Assembly: GCA_005791535.1 (NCBI GenBank)
Contig: SXWH01000243.1
Span: forward strand, 1-33,293
Direction of reading: 5' to 3'
DNA: 33,293 bases
Source of the DNA: Verrucomicrobiaceae bacterium
GTDB lineage: Bacteria; Verrucomicrobiota; Verrucomicrobiia; Chthoniobacterales; Chthoniobacteraceae
A program made the translations under genes and the position numbers. Position 1 is the stretch's first letter. Each line of letters begins with the position of its first letter. Below the pieces are notes generated by a model. It did no database searches, was not told where the DNA came from, and was given only the letters and a program-made list of their open reading frames with translations. Positions 26,158-33,293 of the stretch are shown piece by piece.

Positions 26158-27675
26158 ATGACACGGAGCGATCCATCTCCCGGACAGGAAATCCCGCACG
26201 CGCCTCTCGCGCGCATGCTCAGAAATCCCGTGTCGATCGGCGGGCATCCCGACCTCCACAAGATGCTCGCCGAGGACCTCGAGTCGCTTCGGCTGATCGT
26301 CGACGGACTTCGCCGGCTCGAAACCAAGGCGATGGAAACTCTCAGTGCGGTCGACGCGTGCAACCGCGGATACTTTACGCCTGCAGAGGAGGACAGCGTC
26401 ATGCGGCTGGTCTTCGCCTTCCGGAGCTACAGGCTCGGTCTTTACGAAATCATCCAGCACTATCTTGCTTACGAGCAAGTCGCCGACGCGGAGCTGCGCT
26501 TGCGGGCATTTTCGACGGGCTACGCGGCCGCTCTGTTTCTCTACGGCAAATCGTTCACGATGCTCCACGTTGCCGAGACACGCCCGATTCTCCGGCGGAA
26601 GCTGAACGAAGAGAACCGCGACGGTGCGATGAGCGCCGGCTTTCTCGACGAAGTGGTGGATTCCTACAGCTCGGTCTTTCACCAACGCCTGCTCCGGCGC
26701 GCACAGCGTTTCTGGCACAGCCAGCGCACGCTGATGCATTCGCTGCGTGCGAGCGATCCGGACTGGCGCTGGCTCAGCACCGTCATCCGGCGGCAGCGCG
26801 GCATTGTGCGGCGCGCATTCAAACGCGTGGTGCACTGGCGGATCCGGCATGACTGGAAAGCGCTTTGGCGAATGGTCTTCAAGCCAATCGGCACCATGAG
26901 CGGCGGCTTGGGAATGCTTTTCGCCGGTCGCGTCGCCCGCAAGCGACCGTCAAACAAAGCAGTTCACGCGATCGACGCCGCGTTGCTGAATCAATTGAGC
27001 CCGCTCCTGCAGCCGGGCGACATTCTGCTGATTCGTGCGGAAGGAAAACTCACGACCTCGCTGCTGCCGGGATTCTGGGCCCATGCGGCGATTTATGTCG
27101 GCGGTGCAGGGGATGTCGAACGCCTCGGCATGTCCGCGCATCCGCTCGTAAAGACCCGCTGGCCGGCGCTACGCGATAACGAGCCGCAATGGGGCTGGGT
27201 TATCGAGGCTGTCAGTCCAAAGGTTACGATTCATCCGCTGGATTACAGCCTGCGCGCAGATCACGTCGCCGTACTTCGCGCACAGCTGGACTCCGTGGAA
27301 TTGCACGCCGTGCTCGATGAAGCCTGCTCGCATCTCGGCAAGCCGTACGATTTCAAATTCGACTTCAACATCAGCAGCCGGATTGTCTGCACCGAGTTGA
27401 TTTACCGCGCATTCCACGGTCGCGCGAAGATCACGTTTGATCTCGTGAAGCGGCTCGGGCGCTACTCGCTCTGCAGCGACGACATAGCGCGGCAGGCGAC
27501 ACGCGCACACGAAGGTGGAGGCGGCCCGATGGAACTCGTGGCGCTGGCGGTGCGCGACGGCGCGTCCCGGATGAATCTACTCGAAAGCGTCCACGCAGTC
27601 CGCGGTATGGAGCTGATTCTGGACGGTCTTCGTCCCACAGCGGTCCGGGATTTCGCCCGCCGCGCTTCGCGATGA
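26158..27675 (+). CDS. YiiX/YebB-like permuted NlpC/P60 cysteine hydrolase with N-terminal helical extension
   Basis: 505 residues. The C-terminal part (about 280-455) has the permuted papain-like fold seen in YiiX: LQPGDILLIRAEG, the catalytic-type histidine H309 in FWAHAAIYVGG, and the catalytic cysteine C411 in SRIVCTELIYRAF. This domain is found in cell-wall amidases and lipid acyltransferases of the LRAT-like group. Residues 1-270 are mostly helical, unusual for the family, and I do not recognise them. The gene ends in ATGA with the acyltransferase gene (27672/27675). Given its PlsC-type and PAP2 neighbours, an acyl-lipid role is as plausible as a peptidoglycan one. Confidence 0.8.
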   Translation: MTRSDPSPGQEIPHAPLARMLRNPVSIGGHPDLHKMLAEDLESLRLIVDGLRRLETKAMETLSAVDACNRGYFTPAEEDSVMRLVFAFRSYRLGLYEIIQHYLAYEQVADAELRLRAFSTGYAAALFLYGKSFTMLHVAETRPILRRKLNEENRDGAMSAGFLDEVVDSYSSVFHQRLLRRAQRFWHSQRTLMHSLRASDPDWRWLSTVIRRQRGIVRRAFKRVVHWRIRHDWKALWRMVFKPIGTMSGGLGMLFAGRVARKRPSNKAVHAIDAALLNQLSPLLQPGDILLIRAEGKLTTSLLPGFWAHAAIYVGGAGDVERLGMSAHPLVKTRWPALRDNEPQWGWVIEAVSPKVTIHPLDYSLRADHVAVLRAQLDSVELHAVLDEACSHLGKPYDFKFDFNISSRIVCTELIYRAFHGRAKITFDLVKRLGRYSLCSDDIARQATRAHEGGGGPMELVALAVRDGASRMNLLESVHAVRGMELILDGLRPTAVRDFARRASR

Positions 27676-28898
27676 AAGACGCACCTCCCACGTCAGGACG
27701 CGGATTCCGCCTGTGGTTGCACCGTCTGTGTGTTCGCGTGTTCTTCGACCGCGTCACGGTGATCCATCCGGAGAACATCCCGAAATCCGGCCCCGTGCTT
27801 CTCCTCGCACTGCACCGCAACGGCGCGGTGGACGGTTTTGTCTACCACACAATTGTTCCGGAAAGTGTGTTCATGGTTTCCACGCAGTTGCGGAAGAACT
27901 GGTTTGCCCGGCTCTTCTTCAGCGGAATCGAAGTCACCCGGGACAAGGATCGCAATGGCGGTACGGCGGACAATTCCGACGCGGTGGACGAATGCGCCGC
28001 GCACCTTCGCGCAGGCGGCAAACTCTTCATTTTTCCCGAAGGCACCAGTTCGCTCGGTCCACGGCATCTTCCGTTCAAAAGCGGCGCGGCGCGACTCATC
28101 GACGCCATGCTGGAGTCCGGCGGCCCGATGCCGGCCATCGTTCCCGTTGGCATCCACTACGAGTGCGGATGGGCATTCCGCTCGCAGGTCGAGGTCGTTT
28201 TCGGCGCGCCACTGAGTCTCGACTTCGCAGGCACAACACGGCGAAGGCTTGTTGAGATTAAGCAGCGAATCAACAATGCGCTCGAAGCAGTCGGTGCAAA
28301 CTTTGAATCCGATTCCATCCAGCAGACCGCGGAGCTGCTGGCCTACGGGAGGACACTCGGCACAGGGAAATCGTTCTTCTCCGGATTGAAAAGGTTCGAA
28401 CGCGGCCTGCCGCCTGCGGTCTTCGCCGCTTGGGGGGAACTTCGTCCGGCGTTGAACGCGCGAGGCCTTCTGCGGCATCAAGGCGTGCCGCTTTTCCCGG
28501 TTCGTTCTCCGTGGCTGTATGGCCTCGCAACGGCGATATTTCCCGCTCCCGTGATCGCAGCGGCGCTGCTGAATGCGCCACCGCTTGGCCTCGCAGTCTG
28601 GGCTGGCGCAAAATTCGCAGACGCGCCCAATGTCATCGCGCTTTGGCGGATTCTCGTCGGGATTCCTGCGCTCGTTCTTTGGTGGTTCCTCCTCACCCTC
28701 GCGGCAGTGGTCGCCGGAAAGCTCGAATGGCTGCTCGGCGGGATCTTCATCAGCATCGTAGGGCTTCTGCTTTCGCGGCGGGCGGTGAAGGTGACCATTG
28801 CTTTCTTCAACGCCGTACAATTCCCGGCGCTCCGAAAGCGGATGCTCGCTTTTTACCGCCTCCTCAATCAGGACTCCTTCGATGACCCGGCGCTTTGA
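27672..28898 (+). CDS. PlsC-type glycerolipid acyltransferase with C-terminal membrane region
   Basis: 408 residues. Motif I is LALHRNGAVDGF (H48 and D54), the HX5D spacing seen in the NHPNxxxD subfamily rather than the NHXSXXD of classical PlsC; motif III is FPEGTS (121-126). This supports transfer of an acyl group to a glycerol-phosphate or related headgroup. Residues about 275-390 contain several hydrophobic helices not present in the usual 240-residue enzyme. The start ATG at 27672 overlaps the preceding stop. Its own stop at 28898 lies inside the PAP2 gene that starts at 28882, so translation is coupled on both sides. Confidence 0.85.
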   Translation: MKDAPPTSGRGFRLWLHRLCVRVFFDRVTVIHPENIPKSGPVLLLALHRNGAVDGFVYHTIVPESVFMVSTQLRKNWFARLFFSGIEVTRDKDRNGGTADNSDAVDECAAHLRAGGKLFIFPEGTSSLGPRHLPFKSGAARLIDAMLESGGPMPAIVPVGIHYECGWAFRSQVEVVFGAPLSLDFAGTTRRRLVEIKQRINNALEAVGANFESDSIQQTAELLAYGRTLGTGKSFFSGLKRFERGLPPAVFAAWGELRPALNARGLLRHQGVPLFPVRSPWLYGLATAIFPAPVIAAALLNAPPLGLAVWAGAKFADAPNVIALWRILVGIPALVLWWFLLTLAAVVAGKLEWLLGGIFISIVGLLLSRRAVKVTIAFFNAVQFPALRKRMLAFYRLLNQDSFDDPAL

Positions 28899-29736
28899 GC
28901 TTCATGAATTCTGTCTCGGTGGGTTTTTACTCGTGATGACGGTGTGGCTTTTCGCGGCGAGGGGAATCGCGGAGCCGCTCGCGTGGCTGTTTGGCGGGCA
29001 GCTGGCTGGAACGCTCGCGCTCGCCGCATGGGCGTCGCGCAAACCCAATTCCGCAGCCCGCTGGCGTTGCCGGCTCGCATGGTGCGCGATTGTCATCAAT
29101 GTCTCCTACGTCGCCATGCGCGCAGCGGTGCCCGCGGTTCATCCCGTGTCCTTCGATTCACACCTATCGAATGCCGACATCCGACTTCTCGGAGCCCCAA
29201 TCGCCTTGATTACAAAGCCCATCACGCGGGCATGGCTGACGGAGATTCTCAACTTCTGTTACTTCATTTTCTACCCGTGGCTGGTCTCCGTGTGGGTGCG
29301 GTTCAGCTTCCGGGATGCAGCGACGATTCGCAGACTCTGCGCCGGAGTTTTCACGATCTACGGCATCGGGTTCTTCGGCTATCTGCTCACGCCCGCAGCC
29401 GGCCCGCAGTTCTTTGCCGACCTCGCACCGGTTCTCAATTTTCCCCTCGAAGGCGGATTTTTCACGCGGCTCCAAAATGGCATCGTGGAAAGCGGCTGCA
29501 ACCGTGTGGACGCCTTCCCGAGTCTGCACTGCGCGGTATCCGCATTCCTGCTATGGTTCGACTGGCATCATGCTCGACGCGCATTTTTTGTGATGCTGGC
29601 ACCGTGCATCGGCCTGTGGTTCTCGACGGTTTATCTCCGTCATCACTACCTCGTTGATATCTTCGCGGGCTTCACACTCACCGCCGCAACGATCGCGGCA
29701 ATTCGTTTATGGGAAAAGAATCGCACCTCGTCCTGA
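28882..29736 (+). CDS. PAP2-superfamily phosphatase (AUR1/IPC-synthase-like)
   Basis: 284 residues with about six membrane helices. The phosphatase signature is split as in the PAP2_3/AUR1 subgroup: FPSLHCA (H216) and YLRHHYLVD (R253, H254/H255, D259). Such enzymes remove or transfer phospho-headgroups of lipids (phosphatidate phosphatase, inositolphosphoryl transferase). The start at 28882 lies 17 bp inside the acyltransferase gene; an in-frame 28798 ATG is also possible but would overlap more deeply. The end overlaps the next gene by 28 bp. Together with the acyltransferase this fits phosphatidate or ether-lipid headgroup remodelling. Confidence 0.85.
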   Translation: MTRRFELHEFCLGGFLLVMTVWLFAARGIAEPLAWLFGGQLAGTLALAAWASRKPNSAARWRCRLAWCAIVINVSYVAMRAAVPAVHPVSFDSHLSNADIRLLGAPIALITKPITRAWLTEILNFCYFIFYPWLVSVWVRFSFRDAATIRRLCAGVFTIYGIGFFGYLLTPAAGPQFFADLAPVLNFPLEGGFFTRLQNGIVESGCNRVDAFPSLHCAVSAFLLWFDWHHARRAFFVMLAPCIGLWFSTVYLRHHYLVDIFAGFTLTAATIAAIRLWEKNRTSS

Positions 29737-32231
29737 ACTTCACCGACCCCGCCGCACAGAGCGTGGAACTCACGGGCGGAAAAGGCTCCAGTCTCGCACG
29801 GCTCACCCAGCGCGGATTTCCAGTCCCGCCGGGATTCGTCGTAACCGCCGATGCCTGCCGCGCATTTATGGCGCAGGCCGGCGACGTGGTCGCGCGCTCT
29901 GGTGTCACAGCGATGACCGACGCCGAGGAACGCCGCGCCGCCTGTTCCACACTTCGTGCCGCCCTAACCGCAATGCCGCTTCCGCAAACGCTGGTCGAAG
30001 CCGTCACTGCTTCGCTTCGCGCCGAGCCGGACGGACTCAGCTACGCGGTTCGTTCGTCGTCCACCATGGAGGATCTCGCCACATCCGCCTTCGCCGGGCA
30101 GCACGATACTTTTCTCAATATCACGGGCGCCGAGGCGATCCTCGCGCGAATTAGAGATTGCTTCGCATCGCTTTGGAACGACCGCGCGGTGGCTTATCGC
30201 AACGAGCGCGGATTTGACCACGCAAACGCCACCATGGCGGTGGTTGTGCAGCGGCTTGTGAATTGCGACGTGGCGGGCGTCGGCTTCAGCGTGAATCCTG
30301 TGAGTGGCGATCTCGGGGAGATGATCATCGACGCAAACTTCGGCCTCGGAGAATCAGTTGTGAGCGGTGAGGCGGAAGTGGATCACTTTGAAATCGGCAA
30401 GTCGGACCGCGCCGTCCGGCGGCGTGTCATCGCGGAGAAAACGCACCGCACCGTGACTAGCGAAGGCGGGACCGAGGATGAAAGAATACCCGCGGAGGAT
30501 GCCGGAAAGCCGTGCCTCGACGACAAGCAGCTTGCCGCCGTCGCCGACTTGCTCGCGCGTGTGGAGTCGGACGCGCAGTTTCCGCAGGACATCGAGTGGG
30601 GAATCGCTGGCGACCAACTCTATTTACTCCAATCACGCCCGGTCACCAGCATCCCGCCCCGGTGGACACGCGACGAATCGGCCGAGCGCTTCCCGAATGT
30701 CATCGCCCCGTTGAGCTGGGATTTTGTGGAGGCGGGATTCCACGATTCGCTGGAGCACTCCTTCCGGCTGATGGATTTTCCGCCTTTCCAGGGCAAATGG
30801 TTCGCACAGCACGGACATTACATTTACGGAAATGCAAACGTCGTGGCGCTCTACGCGGGGCGCATTCCATTCACGTTCCGCACGCTCGACGAGCTCCGTG
30901 CAATCATCCCGCGTCTGCGCTCTGAATTCCGATGGGTGCAGGAATTGCCGGTGGCATGGGTTCGCGACATGGACGGCTATCTGCTGCGAATCGGGGAACT
31001 CGGCGCGGCCCTTCTCGGCACGATGAGCGAGCGGCAGCTCTGGGCTTACGTGGAGGAAGTTGTCGAACACGGAGCGAGATACTTCCGCCCGAATATCGCG
31101 ATTTCACTTACGCACGGTGCGCTCTACCGGCTCCTGCACAGACTCTTGGCGCTGGCAGTCGGCGAAGCGGATTCGCGCCGACTCTTCGATGCGCTGCTCG
31201 GCTGGTGCGAGACAAAGACCGGGCAGATAAACGGCGAGTTGTTCAACCTTGCGACACTGATCCGCAGAACGCCCGCGCTCGAACACGAGATCGCATCGCA
31301 ACCTTCGCGGGAACTAATCCATTCCGGTGCCTTGGATCGCTTCCCGGAGTTCGCGCGAAACTTCCGCACATTCATTCGTAATCACGGACACCGCGAGGTG
31401 GATTTCGATCCGCTCATCGCACCGTGGGGCGAGGCTCCGTGGGTGGTGCTCGATAATCTCCGACTGATTCTCGGCAGCCCGATGGATACTTCGCCCGCCG
31501 AGAAGGAGCGCGAGGGCAAGGTCGCTGCACAGCGGGCGGAATTCGAGTTGTTCAGCCGCATCCCGGAAGACCTGCACTTTTTCTTCCACGAAGTCATCCG
31601 CCTCGCGCGCTCGTACACCAGCCTCGACGACCTCGAGCACTATCAGACTACGCGGCTCAATCTACCGCTCCGCCGCGGTCTGCGCGAACTCGGTCAGCGA
31701 CTGGTCGCGCGCGGTGTGATCGCCGATCCGATGGATATTTTCATGGCCCGCATCACGCAGATTCGCGAAGCCGTCGCTGCCGGGTCCGATTCCGCATGGG
31801 CAACGCTTGGCGAGGCAACTCGCCGGCAAAAGGCGGCGTACCTCGCAGACGCCGCACGCGAACCCGAATGGGTACTGGGGCAGGCTCCCGAGGCAAAGAG
31901 CGCCGGCGATTCGCTGACCGGGCTGCCGGGAAGTCCGGGCGAGGCGGAAGGAACTGTTTTCCTCGTTCTCGGCCCCGATGACTTTCCGAAGTTTCCAAAA
32001 GGGAGCGTGCTTGTCGCGAGAACGACGAACCCCGCATGGACACCGCTTTTCTACGGCGCGATCGCCGTGATTACAGAAAGCGGCGGCCCTCTTTCCCACG
32101 GAGCCGTTACCGCCCGCGAGATGGGTCTGCCTGCCGTGATGGCTGTTAAAGGCTGCCTCGGCGTGCTGAAAAACGGGATGCGAGTCCGGGTGGACGGCTC
32201 GCGCGGGCGCGTTCATTTGCTATCCGCGTAG
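29709..32231 (+). CDS. PEP-synthase-like phosphotransferase (ATP-grasp plus swivelling His domain)
   Basis: 840 residues. An N-terminal PPDK/PEP-synthase ATP-binding domain (about 15-320) starts ELTGGKGSSLARL and includes YAVRSSSTMEDLATSAFAGQHD and QDIEWGI...LQSRP. A long central region (about 325-735) is unlike the PEP-binding TIM barrel of PpsA. The C-terminal swivelling domain has the phosphohistidine site SGGPLSHGA with H797. This three-part plan is that of Rph-like enzymes, which phosphorylate small molecules (rifampin phosphotransferase) rather than make PEP. The gene overlaps the PAP2 gene by 28 bp. In this operon a lipid or envelope precursor is a candidate substrate, which is inference. 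Confidence 0.85.
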   Translation: MGKESHLVLNFTDPAAQSVELTGGKGSSLARLTQRGFPVPPGFVVTADACRAFMAQAGDVVARSGVTAMTDAEERRAACSTLRAALTAMPLPQTLVEAVTASLRAEPDGLSYAVRSSSTMEDLATSAFAGQHDTFLNITGAEAILARIRDCFASLWNDRAVAYRNERGFDHANATMAVVVQRLVNCDVAGVGFSVNPVSGDLGEMIIDANFGLGESVVSGEAEVDHFEIGKSDRAVRRRVIAEKTHRTVTSEGGTEDERIPAEDAGKPCLDDKQLAAVADLLARVESDAQFPQDIEWGIAGDQLYLLQSRPVTSIPPRWTRDESAERFPNVIAPLSWDFVEAGFHDSLEHSFRLMDFPPFQGKWFAQHGHYIYGNANVVALYAGRIPFTFRTLDELRAIIPRLRSEFRWVQELPVAWVRDMDGYLLRIGELGAALLGTMSERQLWAYVEEVVEHGARYFRPNIAISLTHGALYRLLHRLLALAVGEADSRRLFDALLGWCETKTGQINGELFNLATLIRRTPALEHEIASQPSRELIHSGALDRFPEFARNFRTFIRNHGHREVDFDPLIAPWGEAPWVVLDNLRLILGSPMDTSPAEKEREGKVAAQRAEFELFSRIPEDLHFFFHEVIRLARSYTSLDDLEHYQTTRLNLPLRRGLRELGQRLVARGVIADPMDIFMARITQIREAVAAGSDSAWATLGEATRRQKAAYLADAAREPEWVLGQAPEAKSAGDSLTGLPGSPGEAEGTVFLVLGPDDFPKFPKGSVLVARTTNPAWTPLFYGAIAVITESGGPLSHGAVTAREMGLPAVMAVKGCLGVLKNGMRVRVDGSRGRVHLLSA

Positions 32232-32362
32232 ACTGCGGAACCCCCAGCTCATACGCAAATTGCGGCTTGTTCGCGCCAATCCGTGCGAAGCCAGATGTGG
32301 TCGGTTTGTGCCAGAAAAGGCACGATGAAACATACGTCCAATACTTCCGAGGGGGGCCGGCC

Positions 32363-32524
32363 ATGAGCGTCCTCGCACTCACCATCTTTGTAACACTGGC
32401 ACTCGTCTGCTTCTTCCTCGTGATGTTTGTCATGAGCGTCGTGGAGGGCAAAGGCGGGCCGCAGGATGCGCTTCTGCCGCTGGAGAACGACAGCAACGAC
32501 ACCGTGAAGGAGGCACTGAAATGA
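32363..32524 (+). CDS. Small membrane protein upstream of ccoN, CcoS-like
   Basis: 53 residues: one hydrophobic helix (about 2-27, SVLALTIFVTLALVCFFLVMFVMS) and an acidic tail. The ATG at 32363 is preferred to an in-frame ATG at 32267, because a strong GGGGGG ribosome-binding-type sequence lies about 7 bp upstream and the extra residues lack character. The stop overlaps the ccoN ATG (ATGA at 32521-32524), so it is coupled to ccoN. Position and topology fit CcoS-like or other short cbb3 oxidase assembly or accessory proteins, but sequence similarity to CcoS is weak, so I do not give the symbol. Confidence 0.6.
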   Translation: MSVLALTIFVTLALVCFFLVMFVMSVVEGKGGPQDALLPLENDSNDTVKEALK

Positions 32525-33293
32525 GCACGACCACGGGAGAGAAAATCACGATTACCTACGACGACAAGATCGTGCGCCGCTTCATGGGTGCGTCGTTATT
32601 CTGGGGAATCATCGGCATGGTGGTCGGGCTGCTGATCGCGCTGCAGCTCGCGTTTTGGAGGCTGAACTTTGACACATCCTGGCTCACCTTCGGGCGGTTG
32701 CGTCCTCTACACACCAACGCGGTCATCTTCGCGTTTGTGGGCAATATGATGTTCGCGGGCGTCTATTACTCGATGCAGCGTCTGCTCAAAACGCGGCTCG
32801 CATCGGACATCCTTAGCAACCTGCATTTCTGGGGCTGGCAGCTCATTATTCTAGCCGCCGCAATCACGCTCCCGCTCGGCCTGACGCGCGGAAAGGAATA
32901 CGCGGAGCTCATCTGGCCGATTAACATCGCCGTCGCACTCATCTGGGTCGTGTTTGCGATCAACTTCTTCTGGACGATCGCAAAGCGCAACGAGCCGACG
33001 CTCTACGTGGCAATCTGGTTCTATATCTCCACGGTCATCACCGTCGCGATCCTCTACATCGTGAATCACCTCTCGATTCCCACGAGCTTGATTCACAGCT
33101 ACCCGATTTTCGGCGGCGTTCAGGACGGGCTCGTGCAATGGTGGTATGGCCACAACGCTGTGGCGTTCTTCCTCACCACGCCGATTCTCGGCATCATGTA
33201 TTATTTCCTGCCGAAAGCGGCGGGGCGTCCTGTTTATTCGTACCGGCTGTCGATTGTTCACTTCTGGTCGCTCGTGTTTATCTACATCTGGGC
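32521..33293 (+). CDS. ccoN: cbb3-type cytochrome oxidase subunit I, 3' truncated by window end
   Basis: The first 257 residues of a haem-copper oxidase subunit I. A haem ligand histidine H64 is in RPLHTNAVIFAF, and a CuB ligand region lies at WWYGHNAVAFFLT (H211) followed by PILGIMYYFLPK, both typical of CcoN rather than of aa3 oxidases. Several membrane helices are visible. The gene runs off the window, so fusion to CcoO, common in related bacteria, cannot be judged. It is translationally coupled to a small upstream membrane protein, and the two likely begin a cbb3 operon for respiration at low oxygen. Confidence 0.93.
   Translation, partial: MSTTTGEKITITYDDKIVRRFMGASLFWGIIGMVVGLLIALQLAFWRLNFDTSWLTFGRLRPLHTNAVIFAFVGNMMFAGVYYSMQRLLKTRLASDILSNLHFWGWQLIILAAAITLPLGLTRGKEYAELIWPINIAVALIWVVFAINFFWTIAKRNEPTLYVAIWFYISTVITVAILYIVNHLSIPTSLIHSYPIFGGVQDGLVQWWYGHNAVAFFLTTPILGIMYYFLPKAAGRPVYSYRLSIVHFWSLVFIYIW

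Overview
The window looks like a piece of a chromosome from a Verrucomicrobiota bacterium, with Planctomycetota as the next guess. This is an inference from gene content: tandem DUF1080 domains, a DUF1587/1592/1588/1585 cytochrome paired with a DUF1552 protein, a DUF3686 ATPase beside a YqiJ/YqiK flotillin pair, and a DUF3467 protein, all in GC-rich DNA with dense, often overlapping genes. No rRNA, tRNA, phage, transposase or CRISPR was found.

Layout. 1-1836 (+): the 3' part of a DUF1080 protein, a HupE/UreJ metal permease and a stand-alone receiver-domain protein, closed by a hairpin terminator. 1903-3431 (-): pyrC (dihydroorotase) and a small two-helix membrane protein. 3621-11487 (+): a tight trio of YqiJ-like OB-fold membrane protein, YqiK-like flotillin and a 1681-residue DUF3686/AAA ATPase. 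11546-15459 (+): a PSCyt1-type cytochrome gene followed by a DUF1552 gene. 15456-17026 (-): an LPG-synthase-TM-like protein and a methyltransferase coupled by ATGA, divergent from a UDP-sugar epimerase (17160-18107, +).

18108-19001 is the only long stretch without a convincing gene, and it is the most unusual part. It holds an array of TTTGA pentamers spaced exactly 21 bp apart (13 in strict register, 18213-18485, plus one 20 bp upstream), then a 129-bp nested palindrome (18733-18861), then a GC hairpin followed by a T run just upstream of purA. The 21-bp array is my best candidate for something undescribed. Its spacers differ, the register is exact, and the variation looks selected at the DNA level rather than in a peptide.

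19002-20981 (+): purA and an UppS-type prenyltransferase. 20986-22095 (-): a DegP-like protease. 22190-23152 (+): an SGNH hydrolase. 23186-23452 (-): a DUF3467 protein. 23566-24234 (+): a secreted protein of unknown function. 24262-32231 (+): an M48 metalloprotease, then four overlapping genes (YiiX-like cysteine hydrolase, PlsC-type acyltransferase, PAP2 phosphatase, PEP-synthase-like phosphotransferase) that look like a membrane-lipid or envelope operon. 32363-33293 (+): a small membrane protein and the start of ccoN (cbb3 oxidase), cut by the window end.
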